Origin: Pseudomonadota bacterium
GTDB lineage: Bacteria > Pseudomonadota > Alphaproteobacteria > Rhizobiales > Methylopilaceae
Length of the DNA: 64,000 nt
NCBI GenBank assembly: GCA_023388965.1
Contig: JAEWFF010000056.1
Coordinates: 71,648-135,647, forward strand
Direction: 5' to 3'
Both the position numbers and the translations under genes were made by a program. Of the stretch, positions 25,005-33,992 are shown piece by piece; the first letter of the stretch is position 1; every line of letters begins with the position of its first letter. The notes below the pieces were generated by a model. That model was not told the origin of the DNA. It did not search any database and saw nothing but the letters and a program-made list of their open reading frames with translations.

Positions 25005-25766
25005 TCAGCGCCCGCGTGCCACCAGGATCATCCCGGCGAAAGCGGGATGGGCGGCATCGACAGGCACGATGACGGCGCGCGCCGAACATCCGTTCTCGGC
25101 CCGGGTGATTGCGCCGAGAATGCCCCAAAGTCCGCCATTGGCGGTGAAGACCGGGCCACCGGAATCGCCGCTGCAGACCGCGCCTTCCGGCGAGGCGAAG
25201 ACGAGCGGCGTGCCCGTTTGCGTGCGATAGAGCTTGCCGAGCGCGGTGCGCCGCAGCGTGCCGGATTTGCCGGCTCGGTCGCTGCCGGCGGCGAGCGCGA
25301 TGAAGGACATCGTCCGGGCGGCGGCATCGAAGCTGACGGGCCGTCGCCCGCGAACCGGGGCCGCGAGCCGCAGCACCGCGATATCGCTCGCGACCTGCGT
25401 CTGGCGGGTCTGGATGTCGCCCGGCTCGTCCGCCCAGCCCTTTTCGTGCGCGGGATGGGCGGTGAAGGCGGCGACCTTGGCATAGGGCGCGACCGCGCGC
25501 GGACCGTCGAAGAAGAAGACGGCGATATGCTCCGGCCTCGCAGCCTTGTCGAGGCAATGGCCGGCGGTCAGTACGAGATCGGGTGCGATCAGGGCGCCGC
25601 TGCATTCGTGTGAGCGGTGGGTGCCGTCGTTCAGCGGCTCGACGACCTGGATCGCGACCGTCGCCGCCGCGCGCGGATCGTCGGTCGAAGCGGGCGTGCC
25701 GCCATCGAGCGCGGAGGCGGGCGCCGGGAGGATCGAGAGAAGAGCCAGAACGGGAAGGACGCGCAT
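25005..25766 (-). CDS. secreted trypsin-like serine protease
   Basis: The 253-residue protein has a signal peptide (MRVLPVLALLSILPAPASA) and an S1 protease fold. Catalytic residues are all present: His in LVLTAGHCL, Asp in ASDIAVLRL, and Ser in CSGDSGGPVF. The S1 pocket positions cannot be assigned securely. Small trypsin-like enzymes of this kind occur in many Hyphomicrobiales; substrates are not known. The start lies beside a palindromic repeat region shared with the divergent TetR gene. Confidence 0.88.
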   Translation of the reverse strand: MRVLPVLALLSILPAPASALDGGTPASTDDPRAAATVAIQVVEPLNDGTHRSHECSGALIAPDLVLTAGHCLDKAARPEHIAVFFFDGPRAVAPYAKVAAFTAHPAHEKGWADEPGDIQTRQTQVASDIAVLRLAAPVRGRRPVSFDAAARTMSFIALAAGSDRAGKSGTLRRTALGKLYRTQTGTPLVFASPEGAVCSGDSGGPVFTANGGLWGILGAITRAENGCSARAVIVPVDAAHPAFAGMILVARGR

Positions 25767-25820
25767 GGCGCGGTGGTAGAGGCGTGGGCAGCACGGGGCA
25801 AGGTGTATCCGCTCGGTCTT

Positions 25821-25848
25821 CGCCTCTCCCGCCTGCGGGAGAGGTCGA
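25821..25848. repeat. family A repeat, single hairpin unit
   Basis: CGCCTCTCCCGCCTGCGGGAGAGG matches the left hairpin of copies 1 and 3, without the second unit. It lies between the divergent protease and TetR genes. Confidence 0.7.
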
Positions 25849-25870
25849 GAGAGCTTGCCGCCACATCGCA

Positions 25871-25982
25871 TATCCCGGAAGGGGCGGAGCCGCTGTCCGG
25901 GATCCATACGCCGTGACGGTGCGGGTCTATTCTGACGCTGCGGAGTATGGGTCCCGGGCTCCGCTTCGCGGCCCCGGGACAT
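25871..25982. repeat. palindromic repeat, family B copy 1
   Basis: CCCGGAAGGGGCGGAGCC through CTGTCCGGGA forms the first hairpin. After about 55 nt, GTATGGGTCCCGGGCTCCGC-TTCG-CGGCCCCGGGAC forms the second. The layout and sequence match the copy at 46440-46607, which has extra palindromes in its second loop. Confidence 0.82.
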
Positions 25983-26071
25983 GCGGTAGCGGAGAGATCG
26001 TACGCCCTCACCCGGCTCGGGATGAGGTTGCCCCTGTCCCCCTTGCCGAAACTGATGTAACAGCCATTCAC

Positions 26072-26680
26072 ATGCGGGGCTATCATCACGGAAACCTGAA
26101 AGAGGCGCTGGTCGAGGCGGCGCTGAAGCTGATCGGCCAGAAGGGCGTCGGCGGATTCACCTTCGTCGAGGCCGCGCGCGAGGCCGGCGTCAGCCCGGCC
26201 GCGCCCTATCGTCATTACAAGGACCGCGAGCAATTGCTGGCCGATGTGGCGCGGCGCGGCTTCGAGGCGTTCGAGGCGGCGCTGGCGAAGGCCTGGAACG
26301 GCGGCGCGCCGTCGCCCGTCGAGGCGCTGGAACGGCTCGGCCGCGCCTATCTCGATTTCGCGCGCACGGAGCCGGCCTATTACGCCGCGATGTTCGAGGG
26401 CGGCATCGCCGCCGATCTTTCGCCCGATCTGCGCGATGCGGGCGACCGCGCCTTTGCCGTCCTGCGAAAGGCGGCGGAAGCGGTGGTGGAGACGGTGCCG
26501 GAGAAGGGCCGTCCGCCCGCGATGATGGTCGCGCTGCATATGTGGTCGCTGGCGCACGGCATCGCATCGCTGTTCGTGCGGCCCGACGACAGCCGCCGCA
26601 AACTGCCCATGGCGCCGGCCGATCTGCTGGAAGCGGGAATGCTCGTTTATCTCGACGGGCTGGGAATCCGCCGCCCCTGA
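26072..26680 (+). CDS. TetR/AcrR family transcriptional regulator
   Basis: The 202-residue protein has the TetR helix-turn-helix at residues 5-50: YHHGNLKEALVEAALKLIGQ, then GGFTFVEAAREAGVSPAAPYRHYKDREQLLADVA, the most conserved part. The C-terminal half resembles the WHG-domain group. TetR proteins repress nearby genes until a ligand binds. The next gene (DUF2852) has a palindrome over its promoter, a likely target. The upstream ATGTAACAGCCATTCACAT is a weak similar palindrome near its own start and may allow autoregulation. Confidence 0.92.
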   Translation: MRGYHHGNLKEALVEAALKLIGQKGVGGFTFVEAAREAGVSPAAPYRHYKDREQLLADVARRGFEAFEAALAKAWNGGAPSPVEALERLGRAYLDFARTEPAYYAAMFEGGIAADLSPDLRDAGDRAFAVLRKAAEAVVETVPEKGRPPAMMVALHMWSLAHGIASLFVRPDDSRRKLPMAPADLLEAGMLVYLDGLGIRRP

Positions 26681-26717
26681 CCCCAGATATTTCCGCGATC
26701 TTTTTCGGCGGCCCGCA

Positions 26718-26765
26718 TTGACAGCCGACCGCCTCGCGCCCATTAATGTAAATGTGATTTACATT
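26718..26765 (+). promoter_or_regulatory. promoter overlapped by a palindromic operator
   Basis: TTGACA (26718-26723), an 18-bp spacer and ATTAAT (26742-26747) form a promoter. AATGTAAAT-GTG-ATTTACATT (26745-26765), a perfect 9-bp inverted repeat, begins inside the -10 and covers the start site. This is the arrangement of a repressed promoter. The adjacent TetR-type gene is the nearest candidate regulator. Confidence 0.6.
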
Positions 26766-26783
26766 CACAAAAGGAAGCGGAAC

Positions 26784-27182
26784 ATGCCGATCACGGCAAA
26801 ACTCGACGAATGGGGCAAACCGGCATGGATCGCCGCTGTTGTCCTCGGTTTCATCGTTTTCTGGCCGATCGGTCTTGCGACTCTGGCCTATGTCATCTGG
26901 AGCGGACGAATGGGATGCGGACAGCGCGCGGGATTTTCCCGCTGGAAACGGGGCGAGTGGAAACAGCACGGCGGCCCCTTCATGCGGTCGAGCGGCAATA
27001 CGGCGTTCGATGAATACCGCAACGAGACGCTGAAGCGCCTCGAGGACGAGGAGCGCGAATTCCGCGATTTTCTCGACCGTCTGCGTGCGGCCAAGGACAA
27101 GACCGAATTCGACGCCTTCATGGCCGACCGCAAGAACCGGCCGGAGCCGCCGGCCGAAACCGGCGAGCCCCAGCACGGCTGA
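26784..27182 (+). CDS. DUF2852 family membrane protein
   Basis: The 132-residue protein has one or two close transmembrane segments (AWIAAVVLGFIVFWPIGLATLAYVIW), then a basic linker (GFSRWKRGEWKQH) and a helical C-terminus (NETLKRLEDEEREFRDFLDRLRAAKDKTEFDAFMADR). This fits DUF2852 of Alphaproteobacteria, of unknown function. It stands behind the operator at 26745 and before a terminator, so it is a single regulated gene. Confidence 0.83.
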   Translation: MPITAKLDEWGKPAWIAAVVLGFIVFWPIGLATLAYVIWSGRMGCGQRAGFSRWKRGEWKQHGGPFMRSSGNTAFDEYRNETLKRLEDEEREFRDFLDRLRAAKDKTEFDAFMADRKNRPEPPAETGEPQHG

Positions 27183-27233
27183 GGCAGCACGGCCGGGCGT
27201 ACGGCCAGGACTGTACGGATTTTTACGAGATCG

Positions 27234-27265
27234 AAGGCCGCCCTCCGGGGCGGCCTTTGCTTTTT
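27234..27265 (+). terminator. intrinsic terminator after the DUF2852 gene
   Basis: AAGGCCGCC and GGCGGCCTT pair around CTCCGG, followed by TGCTTTTT. It begins 51 bp after the stop at 27182. Confidence 0.85.
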
Positions 27266-27291
27266 GCGCTATCCTGCCGCAAGGAGGCGGG

Positions 27292-28113
27292 ATGAAAGCG
27301 CGCAGGAATGGCCGCAGGAATTTACGGCGTGCCGTGAAATGGATCGCTCTTCTCGCCGCGATCTATGCGCTGATCGCGTATGTGCTTCTGCCCCTCGCCT
27401 GGACGCATTACGAACACCAGCCGAAGCTCGCGGGGCGGCCGATGGTGACTGCGACCGCAGACGGTATCGCGGGCGATGCGCTGAATATCGGCCTTGTCGG
27501 CGACAGGGACGATGTGCTGCGCGCCATGCACGCGGCAGGCTGGTTTCCGGCCGATCCCGTTACGCTGAAATCGAGCGCGGAAATCATCGGCAGCGTGCTG
27601 CTGCACCGTCCATACAGGGACGCGCCGGTCAGTCCGCTTTATTACGACGGGCGCAGAGAGGATCTCGCCTTCGAGCAGGAGGACGGCAGGAGCGCGAGCC
27701 GCCGCCATCATATCCGGTTGTGGCAGGTGCTCGAGGCGGGCGAGGAGGGGCGGCCGGTCTGGCTCGGCTCGGCCACCTACGATGCGAGTGTCGGCATCAG
27801 CCATTACACGGGGCAGATCACGCACGACATTGCGCCGGATATCGACGCCGAGCGCGATTTCGTGGCGGACAGCCTCGACCGGGCGCGCATGGTCGCGATC
27901 CGGTATCAGGTGACGGGGGTCGGGCCGACCCTTGTCGGGCGCAACGGCGAGGGCAGCCTTTATTACACCGACGGCGAGATGAAGGTGCTGGTTCTCGTGC
28001 AGGACGGGCATGCGCGCTCCGCGCCCGCCGAAATCCTGCCCGCGCCACCTCTGGTCGCGGCCAAGGACGCCCTGTGGCAGGGCCTTGCGAATGCGGGCGG
28101 GGCCGGGCCCTGA
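27292..28113 (+). CDS. LssY C-terminal domain membrane protein
   Basis: It starts at ATG 27292 behind AAGGAGG. The 273-residue product has one N-terminal transmembrane helix (WIALLAAIYALIAYVLLPLAW) and a soluble domain with GDALNIGLVGDRDDVLRAMHAAGWFPADPVTLKSS, SPLYYDGRREDLAFEQ, RRHHIRLW and WLGSATYDASVGIS. This is the LssY C-terminal (LssY_C) pattern, known from phosphatase-linked membrane proteins of unknown role. No PAP2 phosphatase part is fused here. Confidence 0.85.
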   Translation: MKARRNGRRNLRRAVKWIALLAAIYALIAYVLLPLAWTHYEHQPKLAGRPMVTATADGIAGDALNIGLVGDRDDVLRAMHAAGWFPADPVTLKSSAEIIGSVLLHRPYRDAPVSPLYYDGRREDLAFEQEDGRSASRRHHIRLWQVLEAGEEGRPVWLGSATYDASVGISHYTGQITHDIAPDIDAERDFVADSLDRARMVAIRYQVTGVGPTLVGRNGEGSLYYTDGEMKVLVLVQDGHARSAPAEILPAPPLVAAKDALWQGLANAGGAGP

Positions 28114-28123
28114 AGGGCCGCCG

Positions 28124-28139
28124 GTAACATTTGGTTAAC
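28124..28139 (+). promoter_or_regulatory. CtrA-like half-perfect box upstream of tolQ
   Basis: GTAA-CATTTGG-TTAAC matches the CtrA pattern TTAA-N7-TTAAC with one mismatch. It lies 138 bp before the tolQ ATG. A single near-match in 64 kb could be chance. Confidence 0.3.
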
Positions 28140-28276
28140 CCTGACAAATCATGAAGGAGAGGGGCAAAAGCTCCGCGCGCCGTTATTGCGCCGTAATGGC
28201 GCGCGATCTAGCCGCGCCGCCACGATTCTCCGGTAACGCAAGGCCCGCGCGGGGCGGGCCAGAGGTGCGATGTTTC

Positions 28277-28968
<692 letters not shown>

Positions 28969-28969
<1 letters not shown>

Positions 28970-29427
28970 TGGGCGCGGGCGCGCTTCCCGGCGGAGGCGG
29001 CGGCGGGCGCAGGCGCGGACGGCGTTCGGGCCGCCGCGCGGCGCTGATGGCCGAAATCAACGTCACGCCCATGGTCGACGTGATGCTGGTCCTGCTCATC
29101 ATCTTCATGGTGGCGGCGCCCATGCTGACGGTCGGCGTGCCGGTCGATCTGCCGCAGAGCCAGGCTCCCGCGCTCAATCAGGAGCGCGAGCCGCTGACCG
29201 TGACCGTGAACGACAATGGCGAGGTGTTCCTGCAGGACACCAAGGTCGCGGTCGATGAGATCGTGCCGCGCCTCAATGCGATCACGAAACAGGGCTATGA
29301 CGAGCGCATCTATGTCAGGGGCGATGCCCGCGTGAATTACGGCCAGGTGATGAAGGTGATGGGCACCATCGCCGGGGCCGGCTTCAAGCGCGTCGCGCTG
29401 GTGACGGCAACCGAGGACGGGGGCTGA
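28969..29427 (+). CDS. tolR: Tol-Pal system protein TolR
   Basis: TolR works with TolQ as the force-transducing stator. The 152-residue protein has a Gly/Arg-rich start, then MAEINVTPMVDVMLVLLIIFMVAAPMLTVGV, containing the conserved Asp that carries protons. The periplasmic part follows with VDLPQSQAPAL. It overlaps tolQ and ends 4 bp before tolA. Confidence 0.95.
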
Positions 29428-29431
29428 CGGG

Positions 29432-30391
29432 GTGAAGAAGCCGAATGCCGGCATGGTGGTGTCGTTCGCCGCGCACGCGGCGGTGCTGACCTATGCCCTT
29501 GTCGGCTTCAGCAACGCCAAGACCTTCGATCCGAACCAGGAGCCGTTGCCCGTCGAGGTGCTGACGGCCTCCGAATTCGACCAGCTCACCAAGGGCTCCA
29601 ATCTCTCGAAGGAAACGGCCGAAAAGCCCAAGGTGCAGGCCAAGAAGGTCGCGGCGGTGACGCCGGACCCGCTGCCGCCCGCGCCCGAGGCGCGCGAAGA
29701 CGTTGCCGCGTCGCCGCCCGAGCCGGAAGCCGCCGAGCCGCCGCCTCCGCCGGAGCCGGAAAAGCCGCAGCCCGAAAAAGCGGAAGCGCCGCCTCCGCCG
29801 CCCGAGCCTTCGCCGGAACCCGTTGAAAAGCCCGAGCCGAAAGCGGCCGAGACGCCGCCCGCGGTGCCTGCGCCGAAGCCCGTCGATCTGCCCAAACCGC
29901 AGAAAAAGGTTGAAAAGAAGCCCGAGAAGAAGCCGGAGAAGCCGAAGGCGAAATTCGACCCCTCCAAGATCGCCTCGCTGATCGACAAGCGCGATCCGGG
30001 GCTGAAGCCGCGCGAGGGGCAGGAAGTCGCGAGCATCACGACGGCCGGCGTGTCGTCCGGTACGGCCTCGCAGCTCTCGCTGTCCATGCAGAGCATGATC
30101 GCGGCGATGATCCAGGAGCAGCTTTACGCCTGCTGGAGCCCGCCCATCGGCGTCACCTATTCGCCCGATCTCGTCGCCACGATCACCTTCGAGGTGACGC
30201 AGGAGGGCGTGCTGATGGGCGCGCCGCGCCTGATGAGTTCGTCGGGCAATCCCGCCTTTACAAGTTTCGCGGAAAGCGCGATGCGTGCGGTGCATTCCTG
30301 CACGCAGCCGATGCGCCCGCTGCAATTGCCGCCGGAGCATTACAGCATCTGGCAGAACATCACCCTCGACTTCATCCTGCCGCCCGCGTGA
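29432..30391 (+). CDS. tolA: Tol-Pal system protein TolA
   Basis: TolA spans the periplasm and links TolQR to Pal/TolB. The GTG-initiated 319-residue protein has an N-terminal membrane helix (MVVSFAAHAAVLTYALVGFSNA) with the SHLS-like region. The central part is rich in Pro, Glu and Lys (PEPEKPQPEKAEAPPPPPEP) rather than the Ala/Lys helix of E. coli, and the C-terminal domain has LYACWSPPIGVTYSPDLVATITFEVTQEG. This form is typical of Alphaproteobacteria. The stop overlaps a possible GTG start of tolB. Confidence 0.92.
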   Translation: MKKPNAGMVVSFAAHAAVLTYALVGFSNAKTFDPNQEPLPVEVLTASEFDQLTKGSNLSKETAEKPKVQAKKVAAVTPDPLPPAPEAREDVAASPPEPEAAEPPPPPEPEKPQPEKAEAPPPPPEPSPEPVEKPEPKAAETPPAVPAPKPVDLPKPQKKVEKKPEKKPEKPKAKFDPSKIASLIDKRDPGLKPREGQEVASITTAGVSSGTASQLSLSMQSMIAAMIQEQLYACWSPPIGVTYSPDLVATITFEVTQEGVLMGAPRLMSSSGNPAFTSFAESAMRAVHSCTQPMRPLQLPPEHYSIWQNITLDFILPPA

Positions 30392-30423
30392 ATGCCCGCG
30401 CCGCGACGATCTTCAGGTCTCCC

Positions 30424-31713
30424 ATGCGGAATACTTTTCTGAGCTGTATTGTCATTGCCTGCTCGCTGGCCTTTTCCGGCGCGGCCATGGCGCAGGTGCG
30501 CGTCGACATCACGCAAGGGCGTGTCGCGCCCATGCCGATCGCGATTTCCGATTTCGTCGGCGACGGCGAGGTCGCGGTACAGATATCCAATCTGGTCGAG
30601 AACGATCTGCGCCGCTCGGGCCTGTTCGCGCCGATCGAGAAGGCGGCGTTCATCGAGCGCATTACAAACCCCGACCAGCCGCCGCGCTTCGGCGACTGGC
30701 GCATCATCAACGCGCAGGCGCTTGTCGTCGGCCGCGTCGTCAATCAGGGCGGACGGCTGCGCGCCGAATTCCGCCTGTGGGACGTGTTCGGCGGCCAGCA
30801 GCTCGACGGCCAGCAATATTCCGCCGCGCCGCAGGACTGGCGCCGCATCGCCCACAAGATCGCGGACGCCATCTACCAGCGCATCACCGGCGAAAAGGGC
30901 TATTTCGACACCCGCATCGTGTTCATCGAGGAGAGCGGGCCGAAGGAAAAACGCGTCAAGCGGCTCGCGATCATGGATCAGGACGGCTACGGCGTGCGCC
31001 ATCTGACGCGCGGCGAGGATCTTGTCCTGACACCGCGCTTTTCGCCGTCCTCGCAGCAGGTCACCTATATGTCGTTCGCGGGCGGCAATCCGCGCGTCTA
31101 TCTGCTCGACATCGAGACCGGGCAGCGCAGCCTTGTCGGCAATTTTCCCGGCATGACGTTCGCGCCGCGCTTTTCGCCGGACGGGCGCAGCGTCGTGCTG
31201 AGTCTTCAGGAAGGCGGCAATGCCTCGATCTATGTGATGGATCTCGGCTCCAAGCAGACGCGCCGCCTGACCGAAGGCTCGGCCATCGACACATCGCCGA
31301 GCTTCTCGCCCGACGGATCGCAGATCGTGTTCGCCTCCGACCGCGGCGGGCGTCCGCAGCTTTACGTCATGGGCGCGGGCGGCGGCGGCGCGCAGCGCAT
31401 CTCGTTCGGCGAGGGTTCGTACAACACGCCGGTCTGGTCGCCGCGCGGCGACTACATCGCCTTCACCAAGCAGTCCCAGGGCCAGTTCTCCATCGGCGTC
31501 ATGCGTCCGGACGGTTCGGGCGAGCGGCTGCTGACCTCCGGCTATCACAATGAGGGGCCGACCTGGGCGCCGAACGGGCGCGTCCTGATGTTCTTCCGCG
31601 ATCAGGGCGGCGGACCGAAGCTCTTTTCCATCGACATCACGGGCTATAACGAGCAGCCGGTGCCGACGCAGGCCTTCGCCTCCGATCCGGCCTGGTCGCC
31701 GCCGCTGCCGTGA
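30424..31713 (+). CDS. tolB: Tol-Pal system beta-propeller protein TolB
   Basis: TolB is a periplasmic protein that competes for Pal. From ATG 30424 it has a signal peptide (MRNTFLSCIVIACSLAFSGAAMAQ), an N-terminal domain (VRVDITQGRVAPMPIAISDF), and a six-bladed WD40-like propeller with repeated RFSPDG-type blade motifs (LTPRFSPSSQQVTYMS, FAPRFSPDGRSVVLSL, TSPSFSPDGSQIVFASD). 429 residues is the family length. GTG 30388, overlapping the tolA stop, is a second possible start with 12 more residues. The stop overlaps the next gene by 4 bp. Confidence 0.95.
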   Translation: MRNTFLSCIVIACSLAFSGAAMAQVRVDITQGRVAPMPIAISDFVGDGEVAVQISNLVENDLRRSGLFAPIEKAAFIERITNPDQPPRFGDWRIINAQALVVGRVVNQGGRLRAEFRLWDVFGGQQLDGQQYSAAPQDWRRIAHKIADAIYQRITGEKGYFDTRIVFIEESGPKEKRVKRLAIMDQDGYGVRHLTRGEDLVLTPRFSPSSQQVTYMSFAGGNPRVYLLDIETGQRSLVGNFPGMTFAPRFSPDGRSVVLSLQEGGNASIYVMDLGSKQTRRLTEGSAIDTSPSFSPDGSQIVFASDRGGRPQLYVMGAGGGGAQRISFGEGSYNTPVWSPRGDYIAFTKQSQGQFSIGVMRPDGSGERLLTSGYHNEGPTWAPNGRVLMFFRDQGGGPKLFSIDITGYNEQPVPTQAFASDPAWSPPLP

Positions 31714-32207
31714 CGGTTCTCGACGACCTTCTGAAAGAAGATTTGAAGGTCATATTCTGCGGTACGGCTGCGGGCCATCGATCGGCTGCGCTCGGTCAAT
31801 ACTATGCCGGGCGCGGAAACCGCTTCTGGCCGACGCTCCATGAAGCCGGCTTTACGGAGCCGCTCCTGCCTCCAGCCGATTATGCGCTTTTGCTGGATCG
31901 CGGAATCGGCCTGACCGATCTTTCAAAAATCGGTAAGGGCATGGATCGCGATCTGGCGCGGGGCGATTTCGATGCCGCCCGGTTCAGGACCATCGTGGAA
32001 AAGCATCGACCGGGCTTCGTGGCGTTCACGAGCAAGCGCGCCGCGCAGGAATTCTTCGGCGTGAAGCGTGTCGATTACGGTCTGCACCCGGACCGCATTG
32101 GAAAAACGCAGTTGTTTGTATTGCCATCGCCGTCGGGTGCTGCCCGCGCTTACTGGGATGTCAGGCATTGGAGCGAATTGGCCCGCGCCGCCGGTTTTAC
32201 CGGCTAG
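31710..32207 (+). CDS. mismatch-specific DNA glycosylase (Mug/TDG-like)
   Basis: This belongs to the uracil-DNA glycosylase superfamily and should remove uracil, or a damaged pyrimidine or hypoxanthine, from mismatches. The 165-residue protein has motif 1 FCGTAAGHRSAALGQYYAG, GNRFWPTLHEAGFTEPLLPP, and GIGLTDLSKI, and a later substrate-side part FVAFTSKRAAQEFF and PSPSGAARAYW. Motif 1 reads GTAAG, not the GINPG of E. coli Mug, so substrate range may differ. The GTG start overlaps the tolB stop by 4 bp, so it is translated with tolB although its role is DNA repair. Confidence 0.85.
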   Translation: MTVLDDLLKEDLKVIFCGTAAGHRSAALGQYYAGRGNRFWPTLHEAGFTEPLLPPADYALLLDRGIGLTDLSKIGKGMDRDLARGDFDAARFRTIVEKHRPGFVAFTSKRAAQEFFGVKRVDYGLHPDRIGKTQLFVLPSPSGAARAYWDVRHWSELARAAGFTG

Positions 32208-32400
32208 TGTTGCCGGTTTGCACCGGCCTTGTCGCGATCTGGCCATGATTGGTAGGCACGGCATTAACCATGAACGGAGCGGCCGGTCGGTACCGGCATG
32301 CTGAAGCGGGGTTGAACAAATGGCCTTAACGAAACCTTCACCGGCAAAGAGCATGGTGGCGGAAACCCATCCCTCGCAAGGGAATGAGGGGAGTTCCGGT

Positions 32401-32895
32401 ATGCGTTTCGAGTTTTCATCCCGTTTCACCGCGGTTGCCGCGGCCTGTGCGCTGGCTCTTCTGGTGTCGGCCTGCGCCTCCAAGACCAATCAGGACCTCG
32501 CCGGCAACGGCGCGGGCGGCGGCCCTCCCGGCAGCCAGCAGGACTTCGTCGTCAATGTCGGCGACCGCGTCTTCTTCGAGACCGATTCCACCAGCCTGAC
32601 GACGACGGCCCAGGCCACGCTCGACAAGCAGGCGCAGTGGCTGAACCAGTATTCGAACTACCAGATCACGATGGAAGGCCACGCCGACGAACGCGGCACG
32701 CGCGAATACAACCTCGCGCTCGGCGCCCGCCGTTCGCAGGTGGCGCGCGATTATCTGGCCTCGCGCGGCGTCAACCCGGCGCGTATCCGTACGATCTCGT
32801 ATGGCAAGGAACGCCCGGTCGCGGTGTGCGACAACATCTCCTGCTGGTCGCAGAACCGGCGCGCGGTGACGGTTCTCGGTGGCCCGTCGAGCTGA
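32401..32895 (+). CDS. pal: peptidoglycan-associated lipoprotein Pal
   Basis: Pal anchors the outer membrane to peptidoglycan. The 164-residue protein has a lipoprotein signal with LVSAC lipobox at residues 17-21 and a C-terminal OmpA-like domain: FETDSTSLTTTAQATLDKQ, then ITMEGHADERGTREYNLALGARRSQVARDYL (Asp and Arg bind the diaminopimelate stem), and ISYGKERP. GGGGAG precedes the ATG. It is separated from the glycosylase gene by 193 bp, which may hold its own promoter. Confidence 0.96.
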   Translation: MRFEFSSRFTAVAAACALALLVSACASKTNQDLAGNGAGGGPPGSQQDFVVNVGDRVFFETDSTSLTTTAQATLDKQAQWLNQYSNYQITMEGHADERGTREYNLALGARRSQVARDYLASRGVNPARIRTISYGKERPVAVCDNISCWSQNRRAVTVLGGPSS

Positions 32896-33017
32896 CGGCC
32901 TCTTCGAGAACGAGAGTTTTGCCGGCGCGCCTCTGAACAAGGCGCGCCGTTTTACGTTTGTGCGGGGCCGGCAAGAGCCCTATCTCAGCCGAAACTCATG
33001 ACAAGGGACATACCGGA

Positions 33018-33983
33018 ATGCGTTTCATCGGCGTTCTTCTGACCGCGACCGCTCTTGGCGCCTTGTGCACACCGGCCTTCGCCCAGAGCGCGAGCGAACT
33101 GACCGTGCGCATCAACCAGCTCGAAGAGCAGGTGCGCCACCTCACCGGTCAGAACGAGGAATATGCGCATCAGGTCCGCCAGCTCGAACAGCAGATCCAG
33201 CAGATGGGCGGAGCACCCGGAAATGCGGGCGGCGGGCAGATGCAAAGGCCGCAGCAGCAGCCGCAGCAGATGGGCGGCGGACCGCATGCCGGCGGCCAGC
33301 AGCCGCAGATGCAGCCGGGCATGGGCCAGCCGGGTGTCGGCTCATCCGATCCGAACGTCGCGTCGCCCGGTCCGCACGATCTCGGCACGCTTCAGGCCGG
33401 GCCGGGCCAGCCGAGCCCGCTCGACCGCGAGCCCGGCGCGCCGCTCGTGATCGCGCCCGATTTCCAGCAGAACGATCTTCAGCAGAACAATGCGGGCGGC
33501 GATATGGGCGCGCCTCCCGGCGTCGATCCCGGTCCGCAGTTCCCCGCAGGTGGCGGCCAGCCGCAACCCGGCGGCGCCAATATGGCGACGGCGACGCCGA
33601 CCGGCAGCGCGGAGGAGGAATATGCGCTCGGCGCCGGCTTCCTGCAGCGCAAGGATTACGAATTCGCGCAGACGCAATTCCAGAATTTCCTGCGCCAGTT
33701 CCCGGACGATGCGCGGGCGCCGGATGCGCTGTACGGACTCGGCGAGAGCTTCTACCAGCGCAAGCAGTACAACGACGCCATCGAGCCCTTCCTCGAAGTC
33801 GTGACCCAGCACGGCCAGTCGCCGCGCGCGGCCGATTCCATGCTGCGGCTTGGCCAGACGCTCGGGGCCATCGACCAGCGCGAACAGGCCTGCGCCACGC
33901 TCAACGAGATCGGCACGAAATATCCGCGCTCGAACGCCAAGGCGCAGTCGGTCAAGGAAATGCAGCGGCTCGGCTGTTCGTGA
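33018..33983 (+). CDS. cpoB: Tol-Pal system protein CpoB/YbgF
   Basis: CpoB couples Tol-Pal with peptidoglycan synthesis. The 321 residues comprise a signal peptide (cleaved at AFAQ), an N-terminal trimerising coiled coil (ELTVRINQLEEQVRHLTGQNEEY), a long Gln/Gly/Pro-rich linker that is unusually extended (residues about 60-190), and a C-terminal TPR domain (AEEEYALGAGFLQRKDYEFAQTQFQNFLRQFPDDARAPDALYGLGESFYQRKQYNDAIEPF). The gene ends 9 bp before the convergent opgH stop. Confidence 0.93.
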   Translation: MRFIGVLLTATALGALCTPAFAQSASELTVRINQLEEQVRHLTGQNEEYAHQVRQLEQQIQQMGGAPGNAGGGQMQRPQQQPQQMGGGPHAGGQQPQMQPGMGQPGVGSSDPNVASPGPHDLGTLQAGPGQPSPLDREPGAPLVIAPDFQQNDLQQNNAGGDMGAPPGVDPGPQFPAGGGQPQPGGANMATATPTGSAEEEYALGAGFLQRKDYEFAQTQFQNFLRQFPDDARAPDALYGLGESFYQRKQYNDAIEPFLEVVTQHGQSPRAADSMLRLGQTLGAIDQREQACATLNEIGTKYPRSNAKAQSVKEMQRLGCS

Positions 33984-33992
33984 CGTCCGGCG

